This document shows positions 54,147-64,000 of a DNA stretch of 64,000 nucleotides, in pieces. Both the position numbers and the translations under genes were made by a program. A model generated the notes under the pieces. That model saw only the letters and a program-made list of their open reading frames with translations, searched no databases and had not been told where the DNA came from. Position 1 is the first letter of the stretch, and every line of letters begins with the position of its first letter. This stretch comes from Ancylobacter polymorphus (GTDB lineage Bacteria; Pseudomonadota; Alphaproteobacteria; Rhizobiales; Xanthobacteraceae): contig NZ_JAUSUI010000003.1 of the NCBI RefSeq assembly GCF_030813495.1, positions 186,001 through 250,000 of the forward strand. The letters run 5' to 3'.

Positions 54147-54173
54147 ATAAATTGAACCTAAAGGTCAATTTAT
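54147..54173. promoter_or_regulatory. Candidate CbbR operator ATAAATTGA-N9-TCAATTTAT
   Basis: A perfect 9-bp inverted repeat with 9-nt spacer begins 18 nt upstream of the cbbR ATG, in the divergent region. Its size and the TNA triplets fit a LysR recognition site. It would autoregulate cbbR and act from about 140 bp upstream of cbbF. A short hairpin CTTCGGG/CCCGAAG lies in the cbbF leader (54232-54251). Confidence 0.65.
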
Positions 54174-54310
54174 TCGAATTTCCTTACGCCGGCAAATCAG
54201 GCAGTCTGATCTCAACAAAAGGCGTCCGCCGCTTCGGGTCCCCGCCCGAAGGCTTACGGAAACGACACGCCAAAGGGCTCAAGCCCACAAGAACATAACT
54301 GGGGAACGCC

Positions 54311-55336
54311 ATGACACGCCCGACATTGCAGGACCACCTCGAGGGGTGGTCGCAGGCCGACGCCTTGCGTCGCGACATTGCCAGCGCCGTGATCGCGCTG
54401 GCTGACGCCGGCCGCCAGATTTCCGAGCTTCTCGCCGCCGGTCCGCTGGCGGGGGCGCTCGCCAACGTGCGCGGCTATCACGCCGATGGCGACAGCCAGA
54501 AGGAACTGGACGTCATCACCGACGATCTGGTTCGCGAGGCCCTTTCGGAGGCGCCGGTCGCGCTGTTCGGCTCCGAGGAGGCCGATGCCGCGGTGGTGCT
54601 CAATCCCGCCGGCACGCTCGCGGTGGCGGTCGATCCGCTGGATGGCTCGTCCAATATCGACACCAACGCCACGGTCGGGACGATCTTCTCCATCCTGCCT
54701 TATATCGGCACCGACTCGCTGCTGCAGACGGGGCGGGCGCAGCTCGCCGCCGGATTCCTGCTCTACGGGCCGCAGACCGCGCTGGTGCTCACCGTTGGCG
54801 ACGGGACGCAGATCTTCATCCTCGATCGTGCCAGCGGCGCGTTCCTGCTCGCGGAACAGCGGGCGCTGGTGCTGCCGGAAACGGCCGAATACGCCATCAA
54901 CGCTTCCAATCTGCGTCACTGGGACGTGGCGATCCGCTGCTATATCGAGGACTGCTTGGCCGGCGCCGATGGCCCGCGCGGCAAGGATTTCAACACGCGC
55001 TGGGTCGCCTCCATGGTGGCCGATGTCTACCGCATCCTGGTGCGCGGCGGGGTCTATCTCTATCCGGGCGACGCCCGCCGCGGATACGGCCATGGCCGGC
55101 TGCGGCTGGTCTACGAGGCCAATCCGGTCGCATTCCTGATGGAACAGGCGCAGGGCTCCGCCACCGACGGCCGGCTGCCGATCCTCGACATCGTGCCCGA
55201 GCATCTGCACCAGCGCGTGCCGCTGGTGTTCGGCTCGCGCGCCGAGGTCGAGCGCATCGCCCGCTATCACCGCGACGCCGCCGCCATGCCGGAGCGCTCG
55301 CCCCTGTTCGGCCGTCGCGGCCTGCTGCGCGCCTGA
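54311..55336 (+). CDS. cbbF: Fructose-1,6-bisphosphatase (class I)
   Basis: 341 residues; the class I metal/substrate signature DPLDGSSNID is at 108-117, with FGSEEAD at 86-92. It dephosphorylates fructose-1,6-bisphosphate (probably also sedoheptulose-1,7-bisphosphate) in RuBP regeneration. It is the first gene of the cbb operon, followed by cbbP after 12 nt. GGGGAA precedes the ATG. Confidence 0.93.
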   Translation: MTRPTLQDHLEGWSQADALRRDIASAVIALADAGRQISELLAAGPLAGALANVRGYHADGDSQKELDVITDDLVREALSEAPVALFGSEEADAAVVLNPAGTLAVAVDPLDGSSNIDTNATVGTIFSILPYIGTDSLLQTGRAQLAAGFLLYGPQTALVLTVGDGTQIFILDRASGAFLLAEQRALVLPETAEYAINASNLRHWDVAIRCYIEDCLAGADGPRGKDFNTRWVASMVADVYRILVRGGVYLYPGDARRGYGHGRLRLVYEANPVAFLMEQAQGSATDGRLPILDIVPEHLHQRVPLVFGSRAEVERIARYHRDAAAMPERSPLFGRRGLLRA

Positions 55337-55348
55337 CGGAGAGGACCC

Positions 55349-56224
55349 ATGTCGATCCATCACCCCATCATCTCCGTCACCGGCTCCTCCGGCGCGGGCA
55401 CCACCTCGGTGCGGCGCATCTTCGAGCAGATCTTCCGCCGCGAGGACGTGACTGCCGCCTATATCGAGGGCGACGCCTATCACCGCTATGACCGCGCCGA
55501 GATGAAGCGCGTCATGGCCGAGGAGGCCTCGCGCGGCAACCACCACTACAGCCATTTCGGGCCGGATTCGAACCTGTTCGAGGAACTGGAGGAGACCTTT
55601 CGCTCCTATTCCCACACCGGCACCGGCAAGTACCGCCATTATGTCCATGACGACAAGGAAGCGGCGGAATATGGCGGCGCGCCCGGCACCTTCACGCCCT
55701 GGGAGCCGATTCCGACCCCGACCGACCTGCTGTTCTATGAGGGGCTGCACGGGGCGGTGGCCAGCGGCAACATCGATGTCGCCCGCTATGCCGACCTGAA
55801 GATCGGCGTCGTGCCGGTCATCAATCTCGAATGGATCCAGAAGATCCACCGCGACCGCTCCCATCGCGGCTATTCCACCGAGGCGGTGACCGACACCATC
55901 CTGCGGCGCATGCCGGACTATGTGAACTACATCTGCCCGCAGTTCACCCATACCGACATCAATTTCCAGCGCGTTCCGACGGTGGACACCTCGAACCCGT
56001 TCATCGCCCGGTGGATTCCCACCGCCGACGAATCCATCGTCGTCATCCGCTTCAAGAGCCCGCGCGGGATCGATTTTCCCTACCTGCTCTCGATGATCCA
56101 GGGCTCCTGGATGAGCCGCGCCAATTCCATCGTGATCCCCGGCGGCAAGCTCGACATCGCGATGCAGCTCATCCTCACGCCGATGATCCTCAACCTCGTC
56201 GAGAAGAAGCGGCGCGCCGCGTGA
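55349..56224 (+). CDS. cbbP: Phosphoribulokinase (class I)
   Basis: 291 residues, as in proteobacterial class I PRK. The nucleotide loop is GSSGAGTT (12-19), where Thr replaces the usual Walker Lys as in the family, and [20 protein letters not shown]-like and [10 protein letters not shown] segments follow. It phosphorylates ribulose 5-phosphate to RuBP. Length and sequence separate it from the class II plant type. Confidence 0.95.
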   Translation: MSIHHPIISVTGSSGAGTTSVRRIFEQIFRREDVTAAYIEGDAYHRYDRAEMKRVMAEEASRGNHHYSHFGPDSNLFEELEETFRSYSHTGTGKYRHYVHDDKEAAEYGGAPGTFTPWEPIPTPTDLLFYEGLHGAVASGNIDVARYADLKIGVVPVINLEWIQKIHRDRSHRGYSTEAVTDTILRRMPDYVNYICPQFTHTDINFQRVPTVDTSNPFIARWIPTADESIVVIRFKSPRGIDFPYLLSMIQGSWMSRANSIVIPGGKLDIAMQLILTPMILNLVEKKRRAA

Positions 56225-56238
56225 ACCGGGAGGACAGC

Positions 56239-58260
56239 ATGTTGACCAGCCATTCTGAAGCCCTGCGTCCGCCTCAGGACCCGGCCGATATCCCGCATGA
56301 CGACATGGCCAATGCGCTGCGCGCGCTCGCCATGGACGCGGTGGAAAAGGCCAAGTCCGGCCATCCCGGCATGCCCATGGGCATGGCGGATGTCACCACC
56401 GCCCTGTTCTCCCGCTTCGTGACGCTGGACCCCAGCCGTCCCGACTGGCCGGACCGCGACCGCTTCATTCTCTCCGCCGGTCACGGCTCGATGCTGCTCT
56501 ACGCGCTCAACCATCTGCTCGGCTATGCCGACATGGGTACGGAGCAGCTCAAGAGCTTCCGCCAGCTCGGCGCCGTCACCGCCGGCCATCCCGAGCATGG
56601 GCACACGCTCGGCGTCGAGACCACCACCGGCCCGCTGGGGCAGGGGCTCACCACCGCGGTCGGCATGGCGCTGGCCGAGCGCATGCTCAATGCCCGCTTC
56701 GGCGACGATCTCGTCGATCACCGCACCTGGGTCATCGCCGGCGATGGCTGCCTGATGGAGGGCATCAGCCACGAGGCCATCGACCTTGCGGGCCACCTCA
56801 AGCTCGCCAAGCTCACCGTGCTCTGGGACGATAACGGCATCTCCATCGACGGCAGCACGGCGCTCTCCACCTCAACCGACCAGCTCGCCCGCTTCGCCGC
56901 CTCCGGCTGGAAGGTGCTGCGGGTCGACGGCCACGCCCATCACGCGCTGATCGACGCCATCGCCGAGGCGCGGACGAGCGACCGGCCGGTGCTGATCGCC
57001 TGCCGCACCACCATCGGCTATGGCGCCCCGACCAAAGCCGGCACCGAGGCCGTGCACGGCGCCCCGCTCGGCGCGACAGAAATCGAGGGCGCCCGTGCCG
57101 CGCTCGGCTGGAACTACCCGCCCTTCGAGGTGCCGGAGAGCGTGCGCGCTTCCTTCGCCGCCATAGCCCGGCGCGGCCGCGAGGCGCGCGAGGCCTGGGA
57201 GAAGCGGCTCTCCGCCTCCGGCCGTCGCGCCGATTTCGAGGCGGCGATGGAAGGCGACCTGCCGGCCGATTTCGACGAGAAGCTCGCCGCCTACAAGCGC
57301 GAACTCTCCCAGACTGCGCCGAAGGTGGCGACGCGCAAGGCCTCCGAGATGGCGCTCGGCGTCATCAACCGCGCCACCGATCTCACTATTGGTGGCTCGG
57401 CCGATCTCACCCATTCCAACCTCACCGTTACCAAGGGCATGGAGTCGGTGACGCCGGGCAATTATGCCGGCCGCTACATCCATTACGGCATTCGCGAACA
57501 TGCCATGGCGGCGGTGATGAACGGCCTCGCCCTGCATCGCGGCAGCATTCCCTATGGCGGCACCTTCATGGTGTTCTCCGACTACGCCCGAGGTGGCATG
57601 CGGCTCTCGGCGCTGATGGGCCAGCGCGTCGTCTATGTGCTGACGCATGATTCCATCGGCCTCGGCGAGGACGGGCCGACGCATCAGCCGATCGAACATC
57701 TCGCTATGCTGCGGGCGACGCCGAACCTCTATGTGTTCCGCCCCGCCGATGCGGTGGAAACGCTGGAAGCCTGGCAGCTTGCTCTGCATGCGGAAGGCAC
57801 GCCCTCGGTGCTGGCGCTCTCCCGGCAGAACCTGCCGACCTTCCGTACCGAGCATTCGGAAGAGAACCTCGTCGGCTATGGCGCCTATGTCGCCCGCAAG
57901 CCCAGGCGCCGGCGTGACGTGACGCTGCTCGCCACCGGCTCGGAAGTCGAGATCGCCTTCAAGGGGGCGGACCTTCTGGCCGAGCGCGGGGTCGACGCCG
58001 CCGTGGTCTCCATGCCGTGCTGGGAGCTGTTCGAGCGCCAGAGCCATGAATACCGCCGCGCCGTGCTCGGCACCGCCCCGCGCGTCGCCATCGAGGCGGC
58101 GGCCCGGCTCGGCTGGGACCGCTGGATCGGCGAGCGCGGACGCTTCATCGGCATGGAGGGCTTCGGCGCCTCCGGCCCGGCGGCCGATCTCTACCGCCAC
58201 TTCAACATCACCCCGGAGGCGGTGGTCGACGCGACCTGCGACCTCCTGACCTGCGCCTGA
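56239..58260 (+). CDS. cbbT: Transketolase
   Basis: 673 residues from ATG 56239 with GGGAGG upstream (the open frame back to 55831 lies inside cbbP). The thiamine diphosphate motif GDGCLMEG starts at 168, SGHPGMPMG is at 40-48, and the pyrimidine-domain GIREHAMAA is intact. It moves two-carbon units in RuBP regeneration. It is 14 nt after cbbP and 16 nt before cbbA. Confidence 0.95.
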   Translation: MLTSHSEALRPPQDPADIPHDDMANALRALAMDAVEKAKSGHPGMPMGMADVTTALFSRFVTLDPSRPDWPDRDRFILSAGHGSMLLYALNHLLGYADMGTEQLKSFRQLGAVTAGHPEHGHTLGVETTTGPLGQGLTTAVGMALAERMLNARFGDDLVDHRTWVIAGDGCLMEGISHEAIDLAGHLKLAKLTVLWDDNGISIDGSTALSTSTDQLARFAASGWKVLRVDGHAHHALIDAIAEARTSDRPVLIACRTTIGYGAPTKAGTEAVHGAPLGATEIEGARAALGWNYPPFEVPESVRASFAAIARRGREAREAWEKRLSASGRRADFEAAMEGDLPADFDEKLAAYKRELSQTAPKVATRKASEMALGVINRATDLTIGGSADLTHSNLTVTKGMESVTPGNYAGRYIHYGIREHAMAAVMNGLALHRGSIPYGGTFMVFSDYARGGMRLSALMGQRVVYVLTHDSIGLGEDGPTHQPIEHLAMLRATPNLYVFRPADAVETLEAWQLALHAEGTPSVLALSRQNLPTFRTEHSEENLVGYGAYVARKPRRRRDVTLLATGSEVEIAFKGADLLAERGVDAAVVSMPCWELFERQSHEYRRAVLGTAPRVAIEAAARLGWDRWIGERGRFIGMEGFGASGPAADLYRHFNITPEAVVDATCDLLTCA

Positions 58261-60915
<2,655 letters not shown>

Positions 60916-60924
60916 CGAGGCCGT

Positions 60925-61022
60925 ATCCCGGACGCGCCCCAGGCGCGATCCGGGATCGCGAGACCAGCGTGGAAACCCTTTTCCGGAACCCGATCCCGGT
61001 TCGGCCCCCGGCCGACCGGGAT
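60925..61022. repeat. Two palindromic repeats in the cbbL-cbbS junction
   Basis: 60925-60956 pairs ATCCCGGACGCGCC with GGCGCGATCCGGGAT (one bulged A). 60993-61022 pairs ATCCCGGTTCGGCC with GGCCGACCGGGAT (one bulge). Both have the ATCCCGG/CCGGGAT outer arms found again between cbbX and cbbE. They fill the 127-bp gap between the RuBisCO subunit genes. Confidence 0.75.
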
Positions 61023-61042
61023 GACGAGAGCGAGACACCACC

Positions 61043-61462
61043 ATGCGCCTGACTCAGGGAGCCTTCTCTTTCCTGCCCGATCTCACCGACGAGCAGATCA
61101 CCCGCCAGGTCCAGTACTGCATCGACAAGGGCTGGGCGGTGAACATCGAGTTCACCGATGACCCGCACCCGCGCAACACCTATTGGGAATTGTGGGGCCA
61201 GCCGATGTTCGACGTGCCGGACGCCGCCGGCGTCATGTTCGAGTTGAACGAATGCCGCAAGGTCTATGGCGGCCGCCAGTACATCCGCCTCAGCGCCTTC
61301 GACGCCACCCATACGTGGGAGTCGCTGCGCCTTTCCTTCATCACCGACCGTCCTGCTGAAGAGCCCGGCTTCGCGCTGGAGCGCCAGGAAATCGACGGAA
61401 GGTCGATCCGCTACACGACGCGCGCCTATGCGGCCAACCGCCCGGAGGGCGCGCGCTACTGA
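61043..61462 (+). CDS. cbbS: RuBisCO small subunit, red-type form I
   Basis: 139 residues: [30 protein letters not shown], here cut for length, is the red-type start, and [10 protein letters not shown] is conserved. The C-terminal extension ([18 protein letters not shown]) forms the hairpin that lines the central channel in red-like enzymes and is absent from green types. It assembles with CbbL into L8S8. Confidence 0.96.
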   Translation: MRLTQGAFSFLPDLTDEQITRQVQYCIDKGWAVNIEFTDDPHPRNTYWELWGQPMFDVPDAAGVMFELNECRKVYGGRQYIRLSAFDATHTWESLRLSFITDRPAEEPGFALERQEIDGRSIRYTTRAYAANRPEGARY

Positions 61463-61585
61463 TCCGTCGGTCTCCCACTACTCCCCCGACGGAGAACCGC
61501 GGTCGTCCGGTTTCCTCCCCGGCCGCGAGGGACCGATGTCGGAATGCCGCGCCCGGCATCGGTCCCCTTTTTCTTTTGCGACAAA

Positions 61586-61691
61586 CATCCTTCGAGGCTC
61601 GCTTCGCTCGCGCCTCAGGATGACGTGGCACAACGAGAATATTGAACCACGTCATCCTGAGGTGCCCGGCGCAGCCGGGCCTCGAAGGATG
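61586..61691. repeat. Compound inverted repeat in the cbbS-cbbX junction
   Basis: Outer arms CATCCTTCGAGGC (61586-61598) and GCCTCGAAGGATG (61679-61691) and inner arms CCTCAGGATGACGTGG (61613-61628) and CCACGTCATCCTGAGG (61647-61662) are perfect complements, each half also having a local GC hairpin. I recognise the CATCCTTCGAGGC/CTCAGGATGA theme as a dispersed element of Rhizobiales genomes (from memory). Confidence 0.75.
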
Positions 61692-61709
61692 ATGTCAGGA
61701 GCAACGCCC

Positions 61710-62654
61710 ATGGACGCCGTGATCGACGACCCGAACGTCGCCCCCGAGGCTACGCCGAAGGCCCCCGATTCCATCGACCTGCGCGCCGAGTTCACCGCCA
61801 GCGGGCTCGCCGATGTGTTCGACCAGCTCGACCGTGAACTGGTAGGGCTGGTGCCGGTGAAGCGCCGCCTGCGCGAGATCGGCGCGCTGCTGCTCGTCGA
61901 CACCGCCCGCCGCCGCTTCGGGCTGGAGGCGGTGAGCCCGACTTTGCATATGAGCTTCACCGGCAATCCCGGCACCGGCAAGACCACGGTGGCGCTGCGG
62001 ATGGCGGAAATCCTCCACAAGCTCGGCTATGTCCGCAAGGGCCACCTCGTCACCGTGACGCGCGACGATCTCGTCGGCCAGTACATTGGTCACACGGCGC
62101 CGAAGACGAAGGAAGTCCTGAAGAAGGCGATGGGCGGCGTGCTGTTCATCGACGAGGCCTATTATCTCTACCGCCCCGAGAACGAGCGCGATTACGGGCA
62201 GGAGGCGATCGAAATCCTGCTGCAGGTGATGGAGAACCAGCGCGACGACCTCGTCGTCATCCTCGCCGGCTATGCCGACCGGATGGAACGCTTCTTCACC
62301 GCCAATCCGGGCTTCCGCTCGCGCGTCGCCCATCATGTCGACTTTCCCGACTATTCCGCCGCCGAGCTCGACGCCATTGGCGGGCGCATTCTCGACACCA
62401 TGAACTACCGCATGAGCCGCGAGGCGGAGGAGGCGTTCCGCCGCTATATCGAGCTGCGCATGCAGCAGCCGCATTTCGCCAATGGCCGCTCGATCCGCAA
62501 CGCGCTGGACCGCGCCCGGCTGCGTCAGGCCAACCGGCTGTTCAATTCCGACCGGCCGGTGACGGCGGACGACCTCGTCACCCTCGCCGCCGAGGACATT
62601 CTCGCCAGCCGGGTGTTTTCCGGCGGCATCGACAGCTACCCGCCGCTGCGGTGA
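61710..62654 (+). CDS. cbbX: Red-type RuBisCO activase CbbX
   Basis: 314 residues, AAA+ ATPase: Walker A GNPGTGKT (85-92), pore-loop [12 protein letters not shown] (from 124), Walker B LFIDEA (145-150) and the sensor [12 protein letters not shown]. It remodels inhibited red-type RuBisCO by pulling the CbbL C-terminus, stimulated by RuBP. The ATG at 61710 with AGGAG 8 nt away is chosen; an ATG at 61689 lies inside the upstream repeat. Confidence 0.96.
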   Translation: MDAVIDDPNVAPEATPKAPDSIDLRAEFTASGLADVFDQLDRELVGLVPVKRRLREIGALLLVDTARRRFGLEAVSPTLHMSFTGNPGTGKTTVALRMAEILHKLGYVRKGHLVTVTRDDLVGQYIGHTAPKTKEVLKKAMGGVLFIDEAYYLYRPENERDYGQEAIEILLQVMENQRDDLVVILAGYADRMERFFTANPGFRSRVAHHVDFPDYSAAELDAIGGRILDTMNYRMSREAEEAFRRYIELRMQQPHFANGRSIRNALDRARLRQANRLFNSDRPVTADDLVTLAAEDILASRVFSGGIDSYPPLR

Positions 62655-62699
62655 GAGCGTCAGGGCTCGATTCGGCCCGGGAGTGACGCCGCCAGCTTC

Positions 62700-62784
62700 G
62701 TCATCCCGGCCGAAGCGCAGCGCAGAGCCGGGATCGCTTTCCATTCGCACGATCCCGGATCGGCCTGTGGCCGTCCGGGATGAC
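62700..62784. repeat. Compound inverted repeat in the cbbX-cbbE junction
   Basis: Outer arms GTCATCCCGG (62700-62709) and CCGGGATGAC (62775-62784); inner arms CCGGGATCG (62728-62736) and CGATCCCGG (62750-62758). Same ATCCCGG theme as the pair between cbbL and cbbS. It fills most of the 153-bp gap. Confidence 0.75.
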
Positions 62785-62807
62785 ACCCGAGCAAGGATGA
62801 TCGCTTC

Positions 62808-63488
62808 ATGGTTCTCATCGCCCCCTCCATGCTCGCCTCCGACTTCGCGCGCTTCGGCGAAGAGGTGCGCGACGTCGCCAGCGCCGGCGCCGACTGGATC
62901 CATCTCGACGTGATGGACGGGCATTTCGTGCCCAACATCACCTTCGGGCCGGATGTCATCAAGGCCATGCGCCCGCACACGGACAAGGTCTTCGACGTGC
63001 ATCTGATGATCGAGCCGGTGGAGCCCTATATCGAGGCCTTCGCCAAGGCGGGCGCGGACATCATCACCGTGCAGGCCGAGGCGACGCACCATCTCGACCG
63101 CTGCCTCCAACTCATCCGCTCCCTCGGCAAGAAGGCCGGCGTGGCGCTCAACCCGGCGACGCATGAGAGCGCCGTCGCCTATGTGCTGGACAAGGTGGAC
63201 CTCATCCTGCCGATGACGGTCAATCCCGGCTTCGGCGGCCAGGCCTTCATTGCCGATGTGCTGCCGAAGATTTACCGGCTGCGGGCGATGATCGGCGAGC
63301 GCCCGATCCATCTCGAAGTCGATGGCGGGGTGACGCCTGAAACCGCCGCGCTCTGCGCTGCGGCGGGGGCGAATGTGCTGGTGGCCGGCTCGGCGGTGTT
63401 CAAGGGCGGCCGCGAGGCCTATGGCGCCAACATCGCCGCCATCCGCGAGGCCGGGCGCACCGCCCGGCGCGGGCGCGCCGCCGCCTGA
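62808..63488 (+). CDS. cbbE: Ribulose-phosphate 3-epimerase
   Basis: 226 residues; [49 protein letters not shown] and [10 protein letters not shown] are the family blocks with the metal-binding His and Asp residues. It interconverts xylulose and ribulose 5-phosphate. It ends the cbbFPTALSXE order known from Sinorhizobium-type operons; no phosphoglycolate phosphatase or further cbb gene follows. Confidence 0.94.
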   Translation: MVLIAPSMLASDFARFGEEVRDVASAGADWIHLDVMDGHFVPNITFGPDVIKAMRPHTDKVFDVHLMIEPVEPYIEAFAKAGADIITVQAEATHHLDRCLQLIRSLGKKAGVALNPATHESAVAYVLDKVDLILPMTVNPGFGGQAFIADVLPKIYRLRAMIGERPIHLEVDGGVTPETAALCAAAGANVLVAGSAVFKGGREAYGANIAAIREAGRTARRGRAAA

Positions 63489-63512
63489 GCGTGAAGCGGC
63501 CGCCGCTCGTCG

Positions 63513-64000
63513 TTAATTGAAGGCGTCTTCCGTCAGGTTGAGGATCAGCACCTGCCGCGCGCTGTCCGGAATGGACGGCGAGGCGCGCAACTCGACCCCG
63601 AGCGCGGGGCGGCGCTTCTGGATGATCTCCGCCACATCACTGGCCATGTCGGCGCTGCCGGCATGGAAGGAAAGCGTGTTGCTGGTGGTCTGCACCACGC
63701 CCGTGTCAGACACAACGACATCGAAGCCGGCCGCCTTCAGCGGGGCGGTGAAGGCGTCGACCCGCGCCTTGGGCACGGTGTTGATCGGCGCGAAGATGCG
63801 CACCGTATAGCCCGCCCCCGGCAGCGCCGCCGTCGCCGGCGCGGGCGGGTTTGCGGCGGGCGCATTCTGGGCCGGAGTCGGCGTGGTGCCGGCCAGCGGC
63901 ACCAGCGGATCGGCCGGGGCGGAGGTTGCGGGGCCGGGCGTGGCGGGTGAGGGCGCGGCCGATGCCGGCGCGGCGAGGGGCGTCGCGCTTGCGGCCGGTG
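63513..64000 (-). CDS. Unrecognised Pro/Ala-rich protein, C-terminal part
   Basis: The frame is open from the right edge to TAA at 63513, so the N-terminus is outside the window (about 161 residues seen). The first part is a Pro/Ala/Thr-rich linker. The last about 100 residues form a compact domain (GYTVRIFAPINTVPKARVDAF, then GFDVVVSDTGVVQ, ending VLILNLTEDAFN) whose pattern is vaguely like LytR C-terminal or SPOR-type envelope domains. No function is claimed. It is convergent with cbbE. Confidence 0.6.
   Translation of the reverse strand, partial: PAASATPLAAPASAAPSPATPGPATSAPADPLVPLAGTTPTPAQNAPAANPPAPATAALPGAGYTVRIFAPINTVPKARVDAFTAPLKAAGFDVVVSDTGVVQTTSNTLSFHAGSADMASDVAEIIQKRRPALGVELRASPSIPDSARQVLILNLTEDAFN

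Overview
The window is about 64 kb of GC-rich chromosomal DNA (roughly two thirds G+C). It suggests a facultatively autotrophic alphaproteobacterium of the Hyphomicrobiales (Rhizobiales), plausibly close to Xanthobacteraceae such as Ancylobacter or Starkeya. The reasons are a cbbR/cbbFPTALSXE operon with red-type (form IC) RuBisCO, glnII beside a DUF2735 gene, TGC...GCA manganese-type operators, EcfG-type GGAAC promoters, two Ku genes with LigD, and palindromic intergenic repeats of a kind I know from this order. The genus is inference.

Layout. 1-8.0 kb: a LysR gene (cut by the window edge) diverges from a tightly packed catabolic operon (HpaB-type oxygenase, flavin reductase, RidA, DUF1028, HbpS/GlcG, GST, and a type II dehydroquinase homologue lacking two catalytic residues). 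A 5-oxoprolinase set (pxpC-pxpB and, divergently, pxpA) follows. 8.1-14.1 kb: a metal and redox block with terC, a small DUF465 gene, an OxyR-like regulator without the redox cysteines, and the sitABCD Mn/Fe importer. 14.2-32.2 kb: a general-stress island with two DUF2188 proteins, opgGH (periplasmic glucans), an SDR, DUF72, a PfpI protein, ku-ligD-mgtC facing a second ku, a phospholipase D-VTT fusion operon, several very small proteins and an APC permease. Many transcription units here carry GGAAC-N16/17-xxTT promoters, so they probably respond together to the EcfG general stress response. 32.2-45.1 kb: a secreted hydrolase, glutaminase, DUF2735/glnII with a sigma-54 promoter, cardiolipin synthase, an hsp20-lon pair, an AEC transporter, a P-type metal ATPase and a DUF2778 protein.

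45.2-53.0 kb: a HisD-family dehydrogenase (sulfopropanediol dehydrogenase-like) diverges from an XRE-cupin regulator and a PotABCD-type ABC importer, probably one uptake and oxidation system; a secreted alpha/beta hydrolase follows. 53.1-63.5 kb: cbbR diverges from cbbF-P-T-A-L-S-X-E, which gives CO2 fixation, RuBP regeneration and RuBisCO repair by CbbX. Palindromic repeats occupy each of the three wide junctions cbbL/S, cbbS/X and cbbX/E. The last 0.5 kb is the C-terminal part of an unrecognised Pro/Ala-rich protein.

No rRNA, tRNA, CRISPR array, insertion sequence, prophage or integrase was seen. The most unusual items are the dehydroquinase-like protein with altered active site in the HpaB operon, the OxyR-like regulator without its cysteines, the density of EcfG-type promoters between 14 and 27 kb, the hairpin covering the ribosome binding site of the APC permease, and the repeats inside the RuBisCO operon.
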